Shown: piece after piece, positions 22,997-34,596 of the stretch
Numbering within the stretch: the first letter of the stretch is position 1
How the letters are laid out: every line of letters starts with the position of its first letter
Source of the DNA: Forficula auricularia
Lineage: Eukaryota > Arthropoda > Insecta > Dermaptera > Forficulidae
Assembly (NCBI GenBank): GCA_024734495.1
Contig: JALMQS010000161.1
Span: 2,613,531 to 2,677,530, forward strand
Reading direction: 5' to 3'
DNA: 64,000 nt
Notes under the pieces: generated by a model
Databases searched by the model: none
What the model saw: only the letters and a program-made list of their open reading frames with translations
Told to the model about the DNA's origin: nothing
Program-made: the position numbers and the translations under genes

Positions 22997-25300
22997 ATAA
23001 GAAATTTGGCTCGGTAGTCAAAATGTGATTACGGATTTAATCAATACCGAAAGATGGATGGATAAACAGATAAGAAACCCAGGACCAAAGTCCAATAAAA
23101 CCATGTAAATAAGAAAAACATAAACTACTATGTATGTAATTATTATTTATTGGCAGAAATCTGCACTAACAGAGAAACTATGTAACGGAAACATATAACT
23201 GAATCTTGTGGGATAAAATATAACTTTCTGCCAATGTCACAAGGGGTGAATTTCTTATATTTTAAATGTAATTTAAATACTATATACCTCGAAGAGATGT
23301 CAAGCCTATCGTAATTTTCGACATTAGTGAATCCCCACTCTTTTCCCTATAAATCTCCTCTTCAGGTCCACAAAGCTATGTTTCAAATCGATTGATTATG
23401 ATAATAATTATTTGAATTAAAAATAAAATCACAGAATTTGATTTAGACATAAAGTAATCATGTAAAGTCTTAGGCTCATTTATAAAAAAGACAATATTGT
23501 TTAGGAATATTGTTTTTGTTTTATTACCAACAAATGATGGCTATATCTATCTCACTATAGAATATTGAAAGGGTTGACCAGCCCTTACTTGTTTGCCGAT
23601 TTAATCAAAAACTAATCTACAGCAAATTACTAGGGACGCTGCCAGAAAAAAAAATTAGGTGGTTGAAACAATAACATAATAAAAAGTTAATAACCGGCCC
23701 GGATAGAAGAAGGAAACATAAAACAAAAAAAATTAAATTAAAAATAAAAAATCCAATAGATCCAATCAACAGAAAAGATAATATTAAAAATTTATAACAT
23801 TAAGCTAAGCTTGTTAATAACAAAAAGATATTCATTATAATAAACCAATCATTTAATTTTAAATAACGTGGTTAATCATATCTATGATAAATTGGAGGAA
23901 GAGTGGAAACATTTTCAAGAATCCCCCAAACATCCCCAAATAATAAAAATATATAACAACAATTTTGGCTTAAGGCGAGTGAAGACGGGAGAGTTTAGAA
24001 CACCGAAAAGTTGCGAATTTTCTGACTAAAACGTATAAAATAAAAATCTATTAAAAAACGCTTTTATTTTAAAATAAACTAAAAAGGAAAAAAAAATATT
24101 TCCCACCCAAAAAATTTTCATAGGCTTCAATTTTAATTTTATTTAAATTAACGCCCTCGTTTTAGTTTTTAGTCATGTGAAAAAGAAAATTTTTTGAAAA
24201 CTGAAATAAAATTTATTTTTTACTTTTGCATGCGTTTTGAAATAAAAACTTGTTTATTTATTTATTTACTATTATGTTTTTTAAAAGTATCTAAAAATAA
24301 AAATACCTATATTGCAAAACTTTTTCAAAAAACATCAAATGGACTAAAAAGTAGGGATTAGTTTTTTTCAGTAGGTACACGAAAATAGTAGAAGTAGCTA
24401 ATTCATAATTCGATTACAAGCTTGTAAGCAGGCCAACAGACATATACCGTAGATATAGATTAGATAGAAAGACAGAAGGACTAAAATTAAATAATGTAAT
24501 CCTAAAAAATAAACAATTTTAAAAAATTATATTACCTATAGACATAGAAATAATTTAAGTTTTTTTTGTCATTAATTCTGAGTGTTAAAAACGATGCGAT
24601 CTTTAAGTGTAATGTTTTCATGGCTCATTTAGCATTAATAGAAATTAATGCTTCAAGATGTTCCAAATGGCGAACTTACTATTCAAATGCGAAGATATAT
24701 AATATTCTCTTGCAATTATCATTTTCCATCTCGTTATATCATCCATTTGTGAATAATGATCATTTTCACGCTATATCCATCATCACTTCTTCATGCTGAG
24801 ATAACCTTTTATGATTATAGCTAAAATTTGCTTTACACTATTCCTTTCTCCATTTAACTAATAATAACTTTAGAATTATGACATAACAAATCGTGAAGGA
24901 AAAAATTAACTCGTGTTTTTGAAAACTTCTCTCATTAGAATGTCTTTTGGATCAAAAATATTACACATACTGTCGTCTATACATCCTGAAAATTTGGATC
25001 CTTTAGTGAAAATCAAATGCGAAAATTAGCGTCAGATTTTAATACCATTCTGAAACCATGATTGTAAGGTTTCCCTAAAACATTCTTATCCTAAGCAATT
25101 CTCATGATCATTTCTGGTATAAAGTGATCTTAATAATATCATGTTTTTTTTTTTTGTTTTTTGTTTTTTTAATTTTTATACAACTGGAGTAATTTTTACA
25201 TTATAATTCTGCTGAGAATGAAATACAATATATTATTGTTACTGCCACTGAAAGAGGAGACAGAGGGGAATGTCGCATTGGATTTCCTTCACTGACTTTT
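22997..25300. other. AT-rich spacer, nothing recognised
   Basis: Only short chance frames (for example 24566-24799) and homopolymers are seen. Confidence 0.45.
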
Positions 25301-25345
25301 CAAAACCCTGAAGAAAGAGGGAATAGCCTCCGAAACGTCGGTTTT
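25301..25345 (+). repeat. Hammerhead-like core, copy 2 (fragment)
   Basis: CTGAAGA (25308-25314), a short GAGG/CCTC stem, then GAAACGTC (25332-25339). AAAACC (25302-25307) pairs perfectly with GGTTTT (25340-25345) as a 6-bp stem I. The last two are compensated changes relative to copy 1. The rest of the family's 3' region is absent because the GAAGTCGGT element follows directly. Confidence 0.55.
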
Positions 25346-26058
25346 ATGAATAAAAAAATAATTTTTAAGAAAAAAATAAAACCGACTTCAAAAAAATTAA
25401 ATGCAACACTAAAAGGTATAAAATAATCATTGTCTTATTTAGTTACAACTAAACGACTAAATATTAACAAGAAATTACTTTTTGAAGTCGGTGCCTAACA
25501 TATACCTTTTATGAATCGGACTCTACGGATCTTACTTAGTACGTTTGACGGGTACGCTCGCTTATAGGTATAGTTTGTTTGGCACCGACTTCAAAAAGTA
25601 ATTTCATTTTAATATTTCGTCGTTTAGTTGTAACTAAATAAATTAATAATTATTTTATACCTTTTAGTGTATTTTATTTGTTGCATTTAATTTTTTTGAA
25701 GCCGGTTTTATTTTTTTCTTAAAAATTATTTTTATTTTTCTCTTTTTAGTGATGTTATTAATAGTGATCATATCATCAGAACTTGACCAAATTAATATGG
25801 CACCATCCCTGAGATACCCCCTTTCCAATAAAAAAAGAATCATCGAAATCGGTTCATAAACAAAGAAGTTAGGCCTCAACAAACCTAACAAAAAAGGTCT
25901 AATACTATTGAAAAAAAATGGGACCGATCGGAAGCTAGACTGAACCCAATTGCAATCAAAATCGGTTGACAATTGGCGGAGATATGACACACAAAAAAAA
26001 AAAAAAAAAAAAAAAATCAGTCGAATAGAGAACCTCCTCCTTTTTTGAAGTCGGTTAA
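25346..26058. mobile_element. GAAGTCGGT-type repeat, foldback copy
   Basis: ACCGACTTCAAAAAAATTAA at 25381 is inverted at about 25690-25707. The whole block 25346-25500 is the imperfect complement of 25570-25740. The unit then continues singly to TTTTTTGAAGTCGGTTAAAA at about 26043-26058, so GAAGTCGGT/ACCGACTTC marks four boundaries. The segment 25570-26058 matches 50402-50916. The minus-strand frame 25664-25990 lies wholly in the repeat and recurs in the second copy. It is AT-driven with no domain, so I do not call it a gene. Repeats with this terminus are widespread in insect genomes. Confidence 0.7.
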
Positions 26059-26985
26059 AAAGATAGTGTAAATTATCTTCTTTTTTTGGACTGCCTCATC
26101 GATATCAACTCAATTTTTATACAACATTTAGTTTAATTGAAATCAAATAAAAAATGTAAATTATATATTTGATTGTTATTGATTAATCTCCATTTCTGAT
26201 TGTAATCTCCTTTGTGTTTTATTCACAATTATATATGGAGTAATGAGCACCTCCAAATAAAAACTGATGTTTTCTTTTAATCTATAGTTTTTGCCTGTAG
26301 GGTAGGCAACCACGACCGAAGGAGCTCAGCTCTGCATTCATAAGGAAGGAATGACATACGCTGGCTGCGCTGAGTGAAAGCTATAAGATAAAAATTAAAT
26401 AAATCTTATGATTACTATCAGAAATTTTTCATAATATACATCCTTATGTTTATCGTTACAAAATAAAATAGAGAGACATACCTATGCTAAAAATAAAAAT
26501 AGTTAAGTCGAAATCCTGAATAAAACTAAAAAAAACTAAAAAAAACTAAAAATAATAATAATAATATATTTAAACACAACATAACATTAATATATATCTA
26601 ACACCTCCAAAAAATAATTAAAAGTCTACATAATTTTTTTTTAAGCTTAATAGATACATATGCCTCTGGAGTGTGATTTTTTAAGGGGAATAAACTTTTT
26701 GGCCGTTATATACAAATAAACGGCTAATAAACAAGTTTCACTTCCCCCGTGAGCTTATGTGGATGAAGCTCACACATATTTGTTTATTTTTTACTTTTTG
26801 TGTATATAAATAAATCTCTGAAACGTGGTGGAAAAATTATTTTAACTATTTTTTGTATATGTGTCTCCGTATGTCTATATTTTAATAAGTACTACAATTA
26901 CTAGATCTCAAAGTCGTAAAAAGTTAATTCTTCCATCAAAATCTTTCTATTTCCAAAACAAAGAACTGATTATACTTTAATTAAA
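26059..26985. other. AT-rich spacer with short tandem motifs
   Basis: At 26522-26572 the unit ACTAAAAAAA repeats and then passes into (AAT)n. No gene is seen. Confidence 0.45.
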
Positions 26986-27250
26986 TTGAAAGTTTTTTTG
27001 ACGAGAGTAGCAGAATTTTTTATATTGAAGGAGACAATAAAAGAGTGTGTCTTCTGCTGGAATTATAAATTTTATTTATTTATAACGAGACTATAGTTTC
27101 GAGGGCTTTGCCCTCTTCATCAGTTTATTACAATGGATTCACAGGAATTACTTTATGAAGAGGAAAAAGCCCTCGAAACTATAGTCTCGTTATAAATAAA
27201 TAAAATTTATAATTCCAGTAGAAGACTCACTCTTTTATTGTCTCCTTCAA
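26986..27250. mobile_element. Foldback element B
   Basis: Arms of about 95 bp (27025-27120 and 27156-27250) begin and end with TTGAAGGAGACAATAAAAGA. Outside the left arm lies TTGAAAG...GACGAGAGTAGCAGAA, the family terminus seen on foldback A and E. On the minus strand 27086-27123 reads CTGATGA, A, a GAGGGC/GCCCTC stem with an AAA loop, then GAAAC-TATA-GTC, a hammerhead-like order again with one extra A. No coding sequence. Confidence 0.75.
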
Positions 27251-30125
27251 TGATTGTACTTCTATTAGGCTTCAGAGCTTCAGAACCTTCGCTTGAAAAA
27301 TAAATAAATTCAGAAAAAAATCCGAATTATGATATGAGGAATTATCGAACGTTTACAACTAATGAGCTGAGATTTTTATTATGAAAATCCTAGTATACGC
27401 CAAGTTTAGTCTTTCTTGCTCAAACCACTTTTTGGCGAAAATAGCCAATTCTCTAAAATTTACGGACAGCTGTTATCGATACTAAAAAAAGTTTAAATTT
27501 TTTCCTCCAATGTTATTATTTTATTTATTTATTTGTTTATATATTTCACTAGAAACAAATCATTGAATTAATAAAATTATATATTACCTGCATAAATGGG
27601 CAGTATCAAGATAAATGTATCTAATGGCATATCAATTTAATGCACTTGTGCGAACCGAGCATGCGTTCTTGACATTTCTGATGAGTCGAATTCGGTATAT
27701 AAGATACACATCTCGTTTAATTATTTTAGGGGCTATACCCTTGACATCCTTCTCTTGAATTCGTGACTGATATTTCCCAATCCGGTTTGAATCGAAATCC
27801 TGCTGCAGCAGCTGCTAAGTTTGAATTCCGAATATTCATTTTCCCGGCATTCGCAATTTTTATTAAATTTTGCTACGGCAGACTGATCAATTGTTGAAAA
27901 TGTCTTAATTAGATTCACAGGACCTCAAAACCTAGATTAAAATTTTCGGCACATCGTAAGATTTTTATTTAAATAAATAAAACGTATAGTGAAAGTGAAA
28001 TTTAATTAAATGTAAATCTAAAGTGTTTTAAGATATTTTAAAACATATTAATCGTCTAGACATTTACGTTTTACTCATAAAACATATAAAATTTCATCGT
28101 AGAGTTGATAAATATCCAATTCTGAAAATTTATCTGTGAAAACATTTAATCCTATAGCACATTAAATAAGACAAACTTCTATCATCTCTCTAGCGAACAT
28201 TTATTTATAGTGGCAGTAATTAGGAAGAGTATTTATGTAGCCTTCAATAGAATTAAAAATAGAACGTCGAATCTTCTTTTCTCCCTCCTTTTCAATGGAC
28301 ACATGCATTCTCAAACACACATACACATCTTTCCATTTGTCTTTCATGGGATTCTCTCTCTATTTTCTTGTTTAAATAACCACTTCAAATTTATGAATGA
28401 TTTAATTAATTGCTACATATGAAGTGAAAGAGTTACTACGGTCCCTATTTAGTTAAAATGATGAAAGTGGCTTGAATAATTTCTCGTATAAGCTAAGGTA
28501 TTTTTGATTCAATAGCACGATAGCTGACACACTTGAAGTTTTTTTTTTTGTAGACAAATATCGCTGAATTGGAGACACAAAAATAAAAATAAGAAAATGA
28601 CGACTTTAATGGGATTTCAAAAGACGAGTATTGTAGGTGCACATTTGTATAGTGAATATATTAAGCACCTGGAAAGTATTCATAATAGATTCTTGAGATT
28701 TATGTATTACAAATCATAAAATACACATGGTAGAAATTCATAATTCTGAGCTCTGAACAACAATACAGCTTCAATATCTGAAGATTAAAAGAAAACAATT
28801 GAATGTTGTATTTTTATAAAAATTATTTAAAAACTTAATGCATCGCTCTGAATTACTTAAATTTATTCCAATCCAATTACCATCTTCTAATACTCCAAGC
28901 ACCCTCATTTTAGATTGCCATTTTTTTATAAATTCTACTTTTTTGTGCACGCCATCGAATCATAATATTTTAAAACGTAAATCATCAGTATTAAGATCTC
29001 AACCGAAAATAAAAGTGTACAGAGTTTTTCATTTAATATCTCAAAAAATAAAAATTTCGCCTGAGACTTTCTCTATCACGAAAAGGGAGAATATTTAACT
29101 TAAAATAAGGGTTTCATCTAAATTAACTTAATATATATATACATATATATATTTCGATTTAAAAAACCATTAAAAATAAACCTCATTGCCTAGCAAATAC
29201 TTAAGTATTGAAAAAATAAATTCGAAAAGTCTTTTATTTGGCTGCTATTGTTTTTTCCCTTGAATTAATTAGAGGATTACAGCCCCAGAAGGAAAAAAAA
29301 TAAAAAAATAAATTCTCAATGTTTTTATCTCTTTATCTAAATAGGTAACAATATAGGGAAGATCGGGACTGGTTCACATATTATGGTTTTTAATTTTTGA
29401 AGGAGCAGTGTTTACAGTTTCCCTCTCCATCATTAGCGTATCTCGTAATATGTGTTACCTTGGCTATATTTTCCCCAAAAATTCGAGGCCATAGCAGGAT
29501 TTGGCTTTTCACAACAAAATGTTCATCCAGAGTAAATATTTGTGACAACCTGCCCCGACTCGGGGGAAAAAAAAATAAAAAAATGGATTAAAAAAAGATT
29601 TGTATTAAGAATAGAAAAATCAAACAATGATATTGAGAAAGCACTAATACATATTGAAGTCCAATTTAGACACTAAAATAGTAATCTAAGTAAATATTTA
29701 AGAAAATGTCGAAAGAACTTTGTAGGCTCAGTTAGCCTAATGATAGATTTCACAAACTCTTTAAGGGGTTTCGGGAATGTTTATCATTTTTATAAGAAAA
29801 TTCTCAATTTTTTACCATCGAATCATTGATGTATTAAATATTTATTCCCGATATTTGAAGTTGACCGTCTGTCCCATTTCCGAGATAAAAATTATTTAAA
29901 ATTGTCCTTTTAACATGGAAGTAAATGGACCGAGCTTTTAAAAGGGCTATAACTTCTATACAAATTATACAATTTTCAACAAATATATTTAGATCAATAA
30001 TTCAACTTTTATTAATCGAATGATACATTTTTCAATACAGTCTAGTTAATTAGTTATTCATAAATGTAAAAAATAAAAACTTATTTGCAATCAAAAAAAT
30101 ATAACAAAAGCACTAATGTCGATCG
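27251..30125. other. AT-rich spacer with old repeat pieces
   Basis: About 27290-27440 resembles the 15.2-16.6 kb repeat cluster. The short open frames in the stretch (27733-27918, 28210-28422, 28838-29098, 29397-29591) have no domains or splice support. A TATATA-rich run lies near 29130-29153. Confidence 0.4.
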
Positions 30126-30514
30126 ACAAAATCTTTGTTTTGATAATATTAATAAAAAGAATATTGATATGAAAGATTTCAATTTGCCGATGGTAATAGA
30201 TTCAAATTTACTAGAAAATCAAAAGATGGTGTCATCTATTTAATTCGATGGAATGGAATATTTTTAATTATATGTCAGAGGGGTTGTTTTTCACCCCCTG
30301 TGATATATAATTAAAAATATTCCATTCCATCGGATTTAATAGATGACACCATCTTATGATTTTCTAGTAAAAAGAATATTGAGATAAATTTTACATTTAT
30401 TTACACAAAAATTTCCCGAATTCCAACTCTATTTCTTGAAATCGTTTTTGTGTAAATAAATGTAAAATTTATCTCAATATTCTTTTTATTAATATTATCA
30501 AAACAAAGATTTTT
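30126..30514. mobile_element. Nested foldback: outer arms around two inner hairpins
   Basis: The outer arms are 30126-30170 and 30476-30514 (AAAATCTTTGTTTTGATAAT and its complement). Inside are two hairpins in tandem. The first, 30210-30368, has arms with ACTAGAAAATCAAAAGATGG and TCGATGGAATGGAATATT. The second, 30369-30487, has arms with GAGATAAATTTTACATTTAT. The first inner hairpin belongs to the family at 9321 and 30925. The second shares its arm start AAAGAATATTGA with the outer arm. No coding sequence. Confidence 0.75.
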
Positions 30515-30924
30515 ATTCAAAATTAACCTCTTTATTAATAATTTTTTTTATTAAAAAATTTAGTAGGGAGACGTCACGCTGCAGAAATACAAAAGATTTT
30601 TTCGAAGATCAAGCAGATAGATAAGCTGTTCCGAACTCCCTTAAATAGAATTAGTTTTCGAAACATCGTGCATTCCGATGAGAATACCTGATTAAAAATA
30701 TCCAATCTAGGTGGTTTTGGCTGAAAATCACTTTTGATAACTCAACCATTAAATCATTAAATTTACATTTAAAATTGGTAAAGTCCGGCTACTAAAGTGG
30801 AAGACTTGATAACTCAAATATTTTCAAATTGTTAATTACATAGATATATCTATGTATATGTTTTTTGTATCAGGGAGAGTACATCCTCATTGATTTCTCT
30901 TTATGAATCAACGATTCTGCTACT
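30515..30924. other. Short spacer
   Basis: Nothing is recognised. TTCTGCTAC at about 30914-30922 may be the terminus of the neighbouring foldback. Confidence 0.4.
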
Positions 30925-31105
30925 TAGAAAATCATAAGAGAGTGTCATCTACTAGATCCGATGGAATGGATTATTTTTAATTATATGTCAGAAGGGTCTT
31001 TTTCACCAGCTCGGGAATCGAACCCGAGTGCCAGTAACAGCAACCCGGGCCAAAAATAATCCATTCCATCGGATCTAATAGAAGACCCTCTTTTATAATT
31101 TTCTA
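30925..31105. mobile_element. Foldback element with minus-strand T-arm/B-box
   Basis: Arms of about 75 bp (TAGAAAATCATAAGAGAGTG and GATCCGATGGAATGGATTAT, with their complements at 31050-31105). The loop holds CTCGGGAATCGAACCCGAG. On the minus strand this is a T-arm hairpin with the B box GGTTCGATTCC (31014-31024). GCTAATCTCGGCAAAA about 50 bases to the right is the family terminus. Confidence 0.75.
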
Positions 31106-31859
31106 TAAAAATTTAAATCTATTTCTAAAGCCAACGTGACATCTCTCAAATTCTGCTAATCTCGGCAAAACAAATTTTGTTCCATGTTCCATTAGATCTT
31201 TCTTTACCCTTAGAAGACAATTGGATTAAATTTGATAATTGGAATTCAATTCCTGGAGAGGTTTATTGACCTGAGAATGGATCAATTACCTATCCAAGTC
31301 AAGATAAAGGCAACAATGGATAACCGGGCTCAGATGTTCACTTCGCTTCATTTGCTAGACAAGTTGTCATGGTCAAATGGCTCTCTGCTTTATACCACGT
31401 GACAATAGCAAACCAATAGAAACGAGAGACCTTTTCGTAAATTGAAAAGTTTACATTTACGAAATGGAATCGAGACATTTTCTAAAAATTGGTAAAACTA
31501 ATTTATGTCGCTTCCAATCTTTTCTCTTGGGAATTCGAACCAAACTACAGACAAAAAGTTTTAGGAGAGACAAATAAGTATAATGAAAAATAACTAAATC
31601 AAATTAAAATAAATGATAAGAATTGATACAGATGAAAGTAAAAATTTGACATTCAATTTTATGTTTTATGAATATTCAACCTACATATGTGGTCTTTATT
31701 ATTTATTTCTTATATTCATTAAATAATTAGTGTGCATCTTCCAAAAACCTCTCGAGAAAATTAAAAATAAAGGAAAAAGTTTTTAATTTTCCATCTATTT
31801 TCTCACTTTACTTAATAAACTATTAAAAGTTTATTTTTTATTTAATTAACTATCTATTT
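31106..31859. other. Spacer, nothing recognised
   Basis: A moderately complex stretch at 31200-31420 has no open frame of note. Confidence 0.4.
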
Positions 31860-32150
31860 AATTAAATGGCGATTTGATGGAAAGGCGGCCCAAGGATAAT
31901 GAAAATCACAAATCCTGAATAAAATAATTTATTAGAACTACATTTTCATAAAAAATACGACGTTCCTTCCTTCTTCAGGGTTTAAAAGCCTCAAGGAAGG
32001 AACCTGTTTTTGTCTTCCTTAACAGTGAATTTGCTTGACTTGGGTTAGAGTTTGCCACTATCATCAACAAACAGTCCTTGGGCTGTCTTTTCTTAATTCA
32101 TCATCCAATTCTACTAGTCCGTCTCCAAAAGAAAATAACCCCTATTAATT
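31860..32150 (-). repeat. Hammerhead-like repeat family, degenerate minus copy
   Basis: GGAAAGGCGGCCCAAGGATA, AATAAAATAATTTATTAGAA, then CTTCCTTCTTCAGGGTTT and a CCGTCTCC...AAAGAAAA end follow the layout of the 52735-53060 copy. The GAAAC half of the core is lost. Confidence 0.5.
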
Positions 32151-32224
32151 AATTAAATTTCCTAATTTTAACTTACCGCGTAATAATATTTATAATAAAC
32201 TATATAGTGGGTTTAAAAAAAATA

Positions 32225-32425
32225 AATAAAGCCATTCACACCATCAGTCAAGTATAATGTAAAAACAAATTCTGAATAAAATAATTTATTGGAACGATAT
32301 TTTTTTCTCTTTTAAAAACCGAGGTTTTGTAAGATCATTTCTATTTTTTGAATATTAAAGAGCGCCAAAGAAAAAAGTTTGTAACCTCTTCTGTGTTTTT
32401 TGACAATGCTTGCTTGTTTCATTAC
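32225..32425 (-). repeat. Hammerhead-like repeat family, second degenerate minus copy
   Basis: AATTCTGAATAAAATAATTT ATTGGAAC and TTTGTAACCTCTTCTGTG match the neighbouring copy at 31920-32010 and the one at 53330-53440. The core itself is not preserved. Confidence 0.4.
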
Positions 32426-32477
32426 TATCAAAATAATTTAATTAAACGTTTTTAAAGTTAAACCTAGAGGTGCGCAC

Positions 32478-32832
32478 TAGGGTGGGTCGAAAAAACTGAA
32501 TTTTTTTTTCAAAAACACATTAGTGCGGAAAAGTTGCCTATTGTAATAAGAAGAAAAAAAGCAAAAAAAAAATTAAAATCTGTTAACATCTTCCGTTCGC
32601 GCATCAAACAAACTTATGAAAAATTGCAAAAATCACTACATTTTTGTAATTTTTTTTTATTATAATAGTTAACATTTTTAAAATAATCACAATAGGTTTT
32701 TATCCTTGTTTTATGGTTTAAATAACCTAAATAAATACAATTCTGATCAAAAATATACTTTTTTACGTTCGCGCTACATCTTAGAAAAATTCTATTTTTT
32801 CTAAGATGTTTCAGTTCTTTCGTCCCACCCTA
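32478..32832. mobile_element. hAT-like MITE with 8-bp target duplication
   Basis: The ends TAGGGTGGGTCGAAAAAACT and (reverse complement of right end) TAGGGTGGGACGAAAGAACT form terminal inverted repeats. GTGCGCAC flanks both sides (32470-32477 and 32833-32840). Eight-base duplications are typical of the hAT superfamily. The 355-bp body carries no transposase. Because GTGCGCAC is itself palindromic, it could also be part of the inverted repeat. Confidence 0.75.
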
Positions 32833-32895
32833 GTGCGCACGAGTCACGACATATTTTTTTAACAACATTGTTTGCTAATAATAGGTTCTAATTAA

Positions 32896-33195
32896 TTGCA
32901 TTTTTTTTATCTTGACAATTCGGGATTGGAGGGAAGAGTTACACATGTATATAAATTATATCATAGCCAGCTGCCAGCCTATCTGAATTTCACATTGGTC
33001 AATGAGATCCATGACCATGGGACGCGAATTAGAGACAATATATTTATTGAGAGGGCGAGGAAAGAGAGCACAAGAAATTCATTATATTTTAGAGGACTTG
33101 AGGAATTTAATTCTTTACCAGCTGAAGTAAGAAATGCATCAAGTCTGATTCAATTTAAGAACCAAGTTAGAATATATCTTAAGAGGGACAGTTGA
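32896..33195 (+). pseudogene. LINE (CR1/Jockey-like) ORF2 C-terminal fragment
   Basis: The translated tail contains HDHGTRIRDNI, then SLYFRGLEEFNSLPAEVRNA and SLIQFKNQVRIYL. The order (N/H)-x-(T)R...FxGxxxxNSLPxEVR...SLxxFKxxxxxYL is the conserved region downstream of the reverse transcriptase in many animal LINEs. Roughly 85 codons are coding-like, starting near 32935. The first residues (from 32896) are probably flanking sequence. No reverse transcriptase motif is present, so it cannot transpose on its own. Confidence 0.65.
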
Positions 33196-33328
33196 ACATT
33201 TCTATTGAGAAATATTTGGAAATATTATAAATTTAGTATTAAGATTTGTAAATATTGAAATATATATGTATCAAAAATACATTTAAATATAAATAAAATA
33301 AAATAAAAAAAAAAAAAAAAAAAAAAAA
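32930..33328 (+). mobile_element. 5'-truncated LINE with 3' UTR and poly-A tail
   Basis: The C-terminal ORF (see 32896-33195) is followed by about 110 bases of 3' UTR, then AATAAAATAAAAT and an A run to 33328. This is the usual shape of a truncated LINE copy. The 5' breakpoint is not clear. Confidence 0.65.
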
Positions 33329-34090
33329 CACCAAACTTTGCTCTCCGTGTGCAGAATTTTGTTTAATAATTGAATTTTTTGACTATCAATATTTTTTTAC
33401 CCAAAAATATTATTTTTCCATTATATTTTTTTTTAATTCTATCAAAGGGCTTATCGGAAAAAAAAGAAAAAATATTATATTTATTTTAATTGATAAATAT
33501 TTATCGGGTAATTTTTATATTTCACGGAGTGTTGTTTTCTTTTATTTTATACAGAAAAAGATAAATAATATTTTTTAAATAATTGGAAATTTATAGAAAG
33601 ACGAAATTATCAGGTAGCGGGACTTGGAGATAACCGGGCAGGCAGGCCAAATCGCTCAGCTATTCAGTAGAAGCCAAGCGCTCTTACTCTGCATAAGTGA
33701 ATTTTCGCAATTAGATATTAAAATTTATTTATTAGTGATTAAATTACCAGATGGTCCAGATGATAAAGAGCTCTTCTCATTAAGGTGGGCTCTTCTTATT
33801 TAGAGTATTTTACTAACTCTACTCGCCTGGTTTTCTAAATATTTATTGATCAAAAATTTTCATTTTTTTTTTTTTTTTTTTTTATTTGTATAAGAACGGA
33901 AAGTTTGTTTTGTTACACACATGTTTGTATTTCTGATACAAACAAATTAGATTTTGGGCTTTCTACGCCTTTTCCATGTGTGTTTCGGAAAACCCTAATT
34001 GTATTTCAGAAATCTCAATTCATTTTCAGAATACTTCGATTTATTTCAGAATTCTCAATTAAATATTAGAAATATTATTATTATTAATAA
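33329..34090. other. AT-rich spacer, nothing recognised
   Basis: Poly-T run at about 33865-33882. No gene is seen. Confidence 0.45.
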
Positions 34091-34596
34091 ATTTGCATTT
34101 TAAAGGGTAGTTTATTTGAAGTCCAATTTGAAAAAAAGCTAATAACTCCGTTGATTTTTTTTTTTAAATATGAAATTAATAAATCTTATAAAACAATTAA
34201 TTATTAATAATTTAATTTAATTTGGAACTAAATTGATTAAGTACTTTTTGAGAAAATGGTCAAAAACCATCTGAACCGTCTAAAAAACGATGTTTTTTGA
34301 AAGCACGATATGCCTTTGAAAAAAGTTAAAAAAGTCATATGAAACGAAACATTGACTTGTGACATGGAAGTGAATTTTAAAATGTTTCTAAAACGGCCTT
34401 TCATAGACAGTTTTCGGGGTTTTTTGCGATTTTCTCAAAAACTACTGAATTGATTTCGTTCAAAATTGAACTAAATTATTAATAATTCATTGTTTTATAA
34501 TATCTATTAATTAAATATTTTTTTAAAAATTTTCAACTGAGTTATTAGCGTTTTTTCAAATTGGACTTCAAATAAACTACCCTTTAAAATGCAAAT
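34091..34596. mobile_element. Long foldback MITE with ~45-bp perfect ends
   Basis: ATTTGCATTTTAAAGGGTAG TTTATTTGAAGTCCAATTTG opens the element, and the exact complement closes it at 34552-34596. Pairing continues at lower identity through AACAATTAATTATTAATAAT and GAGAAAATGGTC to a centre near 34340. No transposase. The flanks do not show a clear target duplication. Confidence 0.8.

Noticed and set aside
25664..25990. 108-codon minus-strand frame, repeated at 50508-50819
   Set aside because: It is carried by a dispersed non-coding-type repeat, has a poly-A-derived lysine-rich part and matches no domain I know. Kept only as a note in the repeat entries.
30210..31105. CRISPR-like array from repeated GATGGAATGGA motifs
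   Set aside because: The repeats are inverted arms of foldback elements, not evenly spaced direct repeats, and the genome is eukaryotic.
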